A stretch of 64,000 nucleotides of DNA from Pseudomonadota bacterium (GTDB taxonomy: Bacteria; Pseudomonadota; Gammaproteobacteria; Steroidobacterales; Steroidobacteraceae), in the NCBI GenBank assembly GCA_023391335.1, contig JAEWBG010000004.1, positions 1 to 64,000 on the forward strand, in the 5' to 3' direction. The notes under the pieces were generated by a model. It was not told the DNA's origin, searched no databases, and saw nothing but the letters and a program-made list of their open reading frames with translations. Of this stretch, positions 59,588 through 64,000 are shown in pieces; within the stretch, counting starts at the first letter, position 1, and the number at the start of each line of letters is the position of its first letter. The translations under genes were made by a program, and so were the position numbers.

Positions 59588-60876
59588 ACAAGAACGTCGT
59601 CGTAATCGGCGCCCAATGGGGCGATGAAGGTAAGGGCAAGATCGTCGATCTGCTCACGGATCGAGTTGCGGGTGTGGTCCGCTTTCAAGGCGGACACAAT
59701 GCCGGCCACACGTTGGTGATCAACGGCAAGAAGACGATATTGCGTCTGATCCCCTCCGGTATTTTGCACGACCATGTCACCTGCTTTATCGGCAACGGTG
59801 TCGTGCTCTCGCCCAAGGCGCTTTTCGAAGAGATCGACGAACTGCAGCGTGCGGGCATCGATGCGCCAAAACGCGTGCGAGTGTCGGAAGCGTGTCCCTT
59901 GATTCTTCCTCACCACATTGCGCTCGATCATGCGCGTGAAGCTGCAATGGGCGAAGCCAAGATCGGCACCACCGGCCGCGGCATCGGTCCTGCGTATGAA
60001 GACAAAGTGGCGCGTCGTGCCATTCGCGTGCAGGATTTGTTTGCACGCGAGCGATTCGCCGCGAAGTTAGGTGAGGTGCTCGACTATCACAACTTCGTAC
60101 TACGCAACTATTTCAAGGTGGCGACGGTCGATTTTCAGAAGACGCTCGATGAGTCGCTTGCGCTGGCCGAGCGCCTGCAGCCGATGGTCGCGGATGTCTC
60201 TGCTGAGGTGAATGCGCTGATTCGTGCCGGCAAGCGCCTATTGTTCGAAGGCGCGCAAGCTGCATTGCTGGATATCGATCACGGCACGTATCCATTCGTC
60301 ACTTCGAGCAGCTGTCTTGCCGGCCAAGCTTCTGCCGGTATCGGCGTCGGGCCGCAGCAGCTTCAATATGTGCTCGGTGTAGCTAAGGCCTATGCGACTC
60401 GCGTAGGCAGCGGGCCGTTCCCCACCGAACTCGACGATGAGATCGGCGAAGCGCTGCGCGTGAAGGGCAACGAGTTCGGCTCAGTCACAGGTCGCCCGCG
60501 CCGATGCGGATGGTTCGATGCAGCGGCGTTGCGTCGTGTTGTCGAGATCAACGGAGTCTCGGGACTGTGCATCACCAAGCTCGATGTGCTCGATGGGCTC
60601 GACACCATTCGTGTGGCCGTTGGCTATAAGGTGCGCGGCGAACGTCGCGATCTGCTGCCGGTAGGCGCAGAAGCGCTGTCGATTTGTGCACCTATTTATG
60701 AAGAGCATCCGGGCTGGAAAGAGAGCACCGCAGGTGTGAAGTCATTTGGCGATCTGCCGAAGAATGCACAGTCGTATTTGCGGCGCCTGGAAGTGTTGGT
60801 CGGCGCGCCGATCGCGATTATTTCGACCGGACCCGACCGGCTCGAAACAATCGTGATGAAACATCCGTTCGATTGA
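59584..60876 (+). CDS. purA: Adenylosuccinate synthetase
   Basis: 430 residues from the ATG at 59584. Joins IMP and aspartate using GTP in AMP synthesis. VVVIGAQWGDEGKGKIVDLL is the P-loop; RFQGGHNAGHTLV holds the catalytic His. KIGTTGRGIGPAYEDKVAR binds IMP, and GVAKAYATRVGSGPFPTE and TGRPRRCGWFDAAALR are the C-terminal motifs. A longer upstream frame overlaps DUF2065 and was rejected. Confidence 0.97.
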   Translation: MNKNVVVIGAQWGDEGKGKIVDLLTDRVAGVVRFQGGHNAGHTLVINGKKTILRLIPSGILHDHVTCFIGNGVVLSPKALFEEIDELQRAGIDAPKRVRVSEACPLILPHHIALDHAREAAMGEAKIGTTGRGIGPAYEDKVARRAIRVQDLFARERFAAKLGEVLDYHNFVLRNYFKVATVDFQKTLDESLALAERLQPMVADVSAEVNALIRAGKRLLFEGAQAALLDIDHGTYPFVTSSSCLAGQASAGIGVGPQQLQYVLGVAKAYATRVGSGPFPTELDDEIGEALRVKGNEFGSVTGRPRRCGWFDAAALRRVVEINGVSGLCITKLDVLDGLDTIRVAVGYKVRGERRDLLPVGAEALSICAPIYEEHPGWKESTAGVKSFGDLPKNAQSYLRRLEVLVGAPIAIISTGPDRLETIVMKHPFD

Positions 60877-60907
60877 CGGCAGAAGTATCGATTGAAGATG
60901 AGAATAT

Positions 60908-60938
60908 GAGCGGCTGGCGAAGACATCGCCAGCCGCTC
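60908..60938. terminator. Strong hairpin between purA and tRNA-Leu
   Basis: GAGCGGCTGGCGA and TCGCCAGCCGCTC form a perfect 13-bp stem around the loop AGACA. No T-run follows on either strand, so it may be a factor-assisted terminator or an RNA 3'-end stabiliser for purA and/or tRNA-Leu. Confidence 0.55.
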
Positions 60939-60961
60939 GCGCAATCACAGGGAATTGTGAG

Positions 60962-61046
60962 TGGTGCCCAGGAGAGGACTCGAACCTCCACGGATCGCTC
61001 CACTGGTACCTGAAACCAGCGCGTCTACCAGTTCCGCCACCTGGGC
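60962..61046 (-). tRNA. tRNA-Leu (anticodon CAG)
   Basis: 85 bases including an encoded CCA. The acceptor stem is GCCCAGG/CCTGGGC with discriminator A. A type II variable arm follows the anticodon stem (TGGAGCGATCCGT region). The anticodon loop is TTCAGGT within CTGGT...ACCAG. The T-arm is GGAGGTTCGAGTCCTCT-like. It is transcribed leftward, divergent from rnr. Confidence 0.95.
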
Positions 61047-61088
61047 AAGAGGGGAAAGCGAGGCCCGGGGGCCCCGCCGAAGGCGCGC

Positions 61089-61117
61089 AATGTACCGATG
61101 GCCCCCTAGGGTGTCAA
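61089..61117 (-). promoter_or_regulatory. tRNA-Leu promoter
   Basis: On the minus strand a consensus TTGACA (61112-61117), 17-bp spacer and TACATT (61089-61094), followed by a GCGCGCC discriminator typical of stable-RNA promoters under growth-rate control. The tRNA begins about 42 bases downstream of the -10. Confidence 0.8.
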
Positions 61118-61135
61118 TGACAATGGATTGACGAT

Positions 61136-63388
61136 ATGCCGCGAAAAATCAAGAACAAACAAAGATCAGCAACCAGGCGAGCACATCGCAAAGACCGCTC
61201 GGCTGCGCCACCCAGCGCGAAGCCTGAGCAACTTGCAGAGCGAATTTGTGACGCCTTGCGCGATGCAGGTCTTCCTCTCACGTTCGATGCATTGGCAGAG
61301 CGAATGCACTCGACGGGCACTGCGGCTCGCCAAGGCCTGAACAAAACCCTTGAGAAAATGCTGCAGACCGGCGAGATCGTGCAGAACCGCCGTACCGAAT
61401 ATTGTTTACGCGAGCGATTGCCGCTCATTGTGGGCGTCGTGAGTGCTCACAAGGATGGGCATGGCATGTTGCTGCCGGATGATCGATCGGCGCCGATCTT
61501 TCTATCCCCCCGGCAAATGCTTGAAGTGATCCACGGCGATCGTGTTGCCGTGCGTATCAGCGGCAAAGATCATAAAGGCCGTCCCGAAGGCTCGATCGTC
61601 AAAGTGCTGGAACGCGGCACGGAGCAAATCGTCGGTCGTCTCTATGACGAAGAAGGTATCTGCTTCTTAGTACCCGACAACCCGCGTATCGGTCACCGCG
61701 TGTTGATTCCGCGCGATCGCTTGAACGGAGCGCAATCGGGTCAAGTGGTGCTGGCGAAAGTCGTCGAACAGCCCTCGCGCACCGCCCAGCCACTCGGTCA
61801 CGTCACACGCGTTCTCGGTGAGCATCTCGCACCGGGGATGGAAACGGACATCGCAATTCACTCGCATGGATTGCCGTTCGAGTTTCCCTCCGCAGCGATC
61901 GAAGAAGCAGAGGTTTTTGGCGACAGCGTGGCTGCCGGAGCCAAGCGCGATCGCGAAGACGTGCGGGAATTGTCCTTGGTGACGATCGATGGCGAGGACG
62001 CGCGCGATTTCGACGATGCCGTTTACTGCGAGCCGATCCGCGGCGGATGGAAGCTGATCGTCGCGATTGCGGATGTCGGCCACTACGTTGCGAGAGATTC
62101 AGCGCTCGATCGCGAGGCGCAGGATCGCGGCACGTCGGTGTATTTCCCCAATCGTGTGTTGCCGATGCTGCCGGAGGCGCTCTCCAACGGATTGTGTTCG
62201 TTGAATCCTCTGGTCGATCGTCTGTGTCTTGCGTGCGAAATGCGCGTGAACGAAGAAGGCAAGGTGACGCGTGCTCGCTTCTTCGAAGGCGTGATGAGAT
62301 CGCACGCGCGGCTTACGTACACCAAAGTGGCTGCGTATCTCGCCAATCCGCTTGCTACGCATGAGCCGGAAGTGCTGACCGTCGGGCCCATGCTGAAGGA
62401 GCTGCACGAGCTTTTCCGTGCCCTGCACCGTGCGCGGTTGCGCCGTGGCGCCCTGGACTTCGACGCTCCGGAATTGAAGGTGCACTTCGATGCGCACGGC
62501 AAGATCGCAGCGCTGGTCGAGACGACGCGCAACGATGCCCATCGCCTGATCGAAGAATGCATGATCGCCGCCAACGTGCAGGCTGCGAAGTTCCTGAAGA
62601 AGCACCGCATCCCGACGCTCTTCCGCGTGCACGGTCAACCCGAAGAAGATCGCCTCGAACAACTGCATCAATTTCTGCAAGGCTTCGGCATTACGTTGCC
62701 GCGGGATCGCGAACTCGAGTCCAAAGACTTGGCAGCAGTTCTGCAACGGGTGAATGGGATCGAAGAGTCACACCTCGTCGAAACGGTCGTGGTGCGTTCG
62801 ATGCCGCAAGCGGTCTATCAGCCTGACAACATCGGCCACTTTGGGCTTGCATTGACCGAATACGCACATTTCACTTCGCCAATCCGTCGCTATCCGGACT
62901 TGATGGTCCATCGTGGCATTCGTCATGTGTTGCAGGGCGGTGATGCGGAATCATTTATCTGGTCGCATGCCGCGATGATGGTTTTGGGGCAACGGTGCTC
63001 ATTCACCGAGCGGCGCGCAGACGATGCAACTCGCGATGCGTTGTCATGGCTCAAATGCGAATACATGCGCGACAAGCTTGGCGAAGAGTTCGATACGGTC
63101 GTCACAAGTGTTGTGGACTTCGGGTTGTTCGTGCGCGTGAAGGGCATGCAGATCGATGGTTTGGTGCACGTGAGTGCGCTCGGCGCTGACTATTTCACGC
63201 GCGACCGATCTGGATTTCGCATGGTCGCGGCACGCAGCGGGCGCGTGTTCAAGCTCGGCGATCATCTGCGCGTGCGCCTGATCAATGTCGTCATCGATGA
63301 AAGGAAAATCGATTTCGAACTCGCAGAACAGCGTCCGGTCACGCGCGAGTTGCGCGGACCTTGGCAACGTAAGCGGAAACGTCGATGA
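61136..63388 (+). CDS. rnr: Ribonuclease R
   Basis: 750 residues. Processive 3'-5' exoribonuclease of the RNB family. A basic N-terminus and winged-helix region (about 35-90), two cold-shock domains, the RNB catalytic domain with VTIDGEDARDFDDAVYCE (catalytic aspartates), then LTEYAHFTSPIRRYPDLMVHRGI, an S1 domain (FDTVVTSVVDFGLFVRVKG) and a short Lys/Arg tail. It overlaps rlmB by four bases. Confidence 0.97.
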   Translation: MPRKIKNKQRSATRRAHRKDRSAAPPSAKPEQLAERICDALRDAGLPLTFDALAERMHSTGTAARQGLNKTLEKMLQTGEIVQNRRTEYCLRERLPLIVGVVSAHKDGHGMLLPDDRSAPIFLSPRQMLEVIHGDRVAVRISGKDHKGRPEGSIVKVLERGTEQIVGRLYDEEGICFLVPDNPRIGHRVLIPRDRLNGAQSGQVVLAKVVEQPSRTAQPLGHVTRVLGEHLAPGMETDIAIHSHGLPFEFPSAAIEEAEVFGDSVAAGAKRDREDVRELSLVTIDGEDARDFDDAVYCEPIRGGWKLIVAIADVGHYVARDSALDREAQDRGTSVYFPNRVLPMLPEALSNGLCSLNPLVDRLCLACEMRVNEEGKVTRARFFEGVMRSHARLTYTKVAAYLANPLATHEPEVLTVGPMLKELHELFRALHRARLRRGALDFDAPELKVHFDAHGKIAALVETTRNDAHRLIEECMIAANVQAAKFLKKHRIPTLFRVHGQPEEDRLEQLHQFLQGFGITLPRDRELESKDLAAVLQRVNGIEESHLVETVVVRSMPQAVYQPDNIGHFGLALTEYAHFTSPIRRYPDLMVHRGIRHVLQGGDAESFIWSHAAMMVLGQRCSFTERRADDATRDALSWLKCEYMRDKLGEEFDTVVTSVVDFGLFVRVKGMQIDGLVHVSALGADYFTRDRSGFRMVAARSGRVFKLGDHLRVRLINVVIDERKIDFELAEQRPVTRELRGPWQRKRKRR

Positions 63389-64000
63389 GCGAAGATTCTT
63401 ATGTATTCGGGATGCATGCGGTAAGGACACTGCTGCAGCGCCGACCTGAGCGCGCATCGTTGCTCGTGCTCATGAAAGGTCGTGAGGACGCGCGTGCGAC
63501 GGAACTGATGCGCATTGCTCAGGCTGCCGGCATCCGAACCGAGTGGCGAGATGCTCGGGAGATAGAACGGCTGGCCGGCAATGAGCATCATCAAGGCGCC
63601 CTGCTGCAAATCAGATCTCAGGGTGCGCTGGGCGAGGGTGCTTTGGATGATCTACTGGACCGACAACAGGGCGCGCCGCTCCTACTAGTACTCGATGGAG
63701 TGCAGGACCCGCACAACTTGGGTGCCTGTCTGCGAACTGCCGATGCGGCCGGGGTGACCGCGGTGATCGTTCCGCGAGACCGCGCCGCCGGTCTGTCGCC
63801 CACTGTCCGGAAGGTGGCGTCCGGAGCGGCGGAGAGCATTCCGCTCATCCAGGTCACGAATCTGGCCAGAACCCTGCGCTGGCTGCGCGAACGCGGAATC
63901 TGGGTGATCGGCACGGATGATCAGGCGACCAAGTCCGCGTATGAGATTGATCTAAAAGGGCCGCTGGCGATCGTGCTGGGCGCCGAAGGTACTGGGATTC
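63385..64000 (+). CDS. rlmB: 23S rRNA (guanosine-2'-O-)-methyltransferase RlmB, 5' part
   Basis: 205 residues are visible; the gene runs off the right edge. A SPOUT methyltransferase that methylates G2251 in 23S rRNA. YVFGMHAVRTLLQRRPER is the substrate-binding N-terminal domain. LVLDGVQDPHNLGACLRTADAAG is motif 1 with the catalytic Asn/Arg region (by part: DGVQDPHNLGACLRTADA), and VLGAEGTGI begins motif 2 at the edge. The ATG overlaps the rnr stop. Confidence 0.95.
   Translation, partial: MSEDSYVFGMHAVRTLLQRRPERASLLVLMKGREDARATELMRIAQAAGIRTEWRDAREIERLAGNEHHQGALLQIRSQGALGEGALDDLLDRQQGAPLLLVLDGVQDPHNLGACLRTADAAGVTAVIVPRDRAAGLSPTVRKVASGAAESIPLIQVTNLARTLRWLRERGIWVIGTDDQATKSAYEIDLKGPLAIVLGAEGTGI

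Noticed and set aside
61136..61340. Small open frame beside the rnr start
   Set aside because: Out-of-frame overlap with rnr, no Shine-Dalgarno sequence, no domain.

Overview
The window is a stretch of chromosome from a gammaproteobacterium of moderately high G+C. Gene families and gene order are the evidence: metG/apbC/dcd, purN-purM-DUF2066-hda, valS-holC-pepA-lptF-lptG, pcnB-folK-panB-panC, and queG-nnr-tsaE-amiB-mutL-miaA-hfq-hflX-hflK-hflC-purA-rnr-rlmB are all typical of the class. A Xanthomonadales/Nevskiales/Steroidobacteraceae-like lineage is a guess from overall character. It is not demonstrated. No prophage, integrase, transposase or CRISPR array is visible.

Layout. 1-3693 (minus): metG, then rsxA, rsxB and the 5' part of rsxC. 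3834-8796 (minus): two PilT/PilU-family ATPases behind a HEAT-repeat/serine-threonine kinase fusion; this block lies between metG and apbC, which are neighbours in several gammaproteobacteria. 9082-11789: apbC, dcd, a DUF3108 protein. 11825-16829: purM-purN (minus), DUF2066, a CDP-alcohol phosphatidyltransferase, hda, then wrbA-DUF2069 (minus). 17161-24906: small lipoprotein, acylphosphatase, lytic transglycosylase, pssA, uracil-DNA glycosylase, rimI, prfC, MFS transporter, mtfA. 24953-28833 (minus): MoxR ATPase, DUF58 protein, TgpA-type transglutaminase. 28970-36743: valS-holC-pepA (minus) and divergent lptF-lptG. 36781-41955: RDD protein and a Gld-like ABC cassette. 41956-43832: a candidate small RNA, an unrecognised gene, and tRNA-Glu with three tandem, interrupted copies of its own 3' end. 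43875-49394: pcnB, folK, deoxynucleoside kinase, panB, panC, queG. 49458-64000: nnr through purA, tRNA-Leu, rnr and partial rlmB.

Most genes are housekeeping: translation (metG, valS, prfC, rimI, queG, tsaE, miaA, hflX, rnr, rlmB), purine and cofactor synthesis, phospholipid synthesis, LPS export, and replication/repair (hda, holC, UDG, mutL). The unusual content is mostly non-coding or architectural: (1) the tRNA-Glu tail repeats, split at one T-loop position by a 74-75 nt insert that carries a hairpin with compensatory changes; (2) intergenic inverted repeats built from degenerate period-8 (RGTGANNN), period-9 and period-7 arrays, the period-8 type starting at or near stop codons; (3) an independent small-RNA gene with its own promoter and terminator; (4) the HEAT-kinase/pilus-ATPase block; (5) an RsxA without the cysteines expected for the membrane iron-sulfur cluster; (6) a repeat-like sequence captured in frame inside valS.
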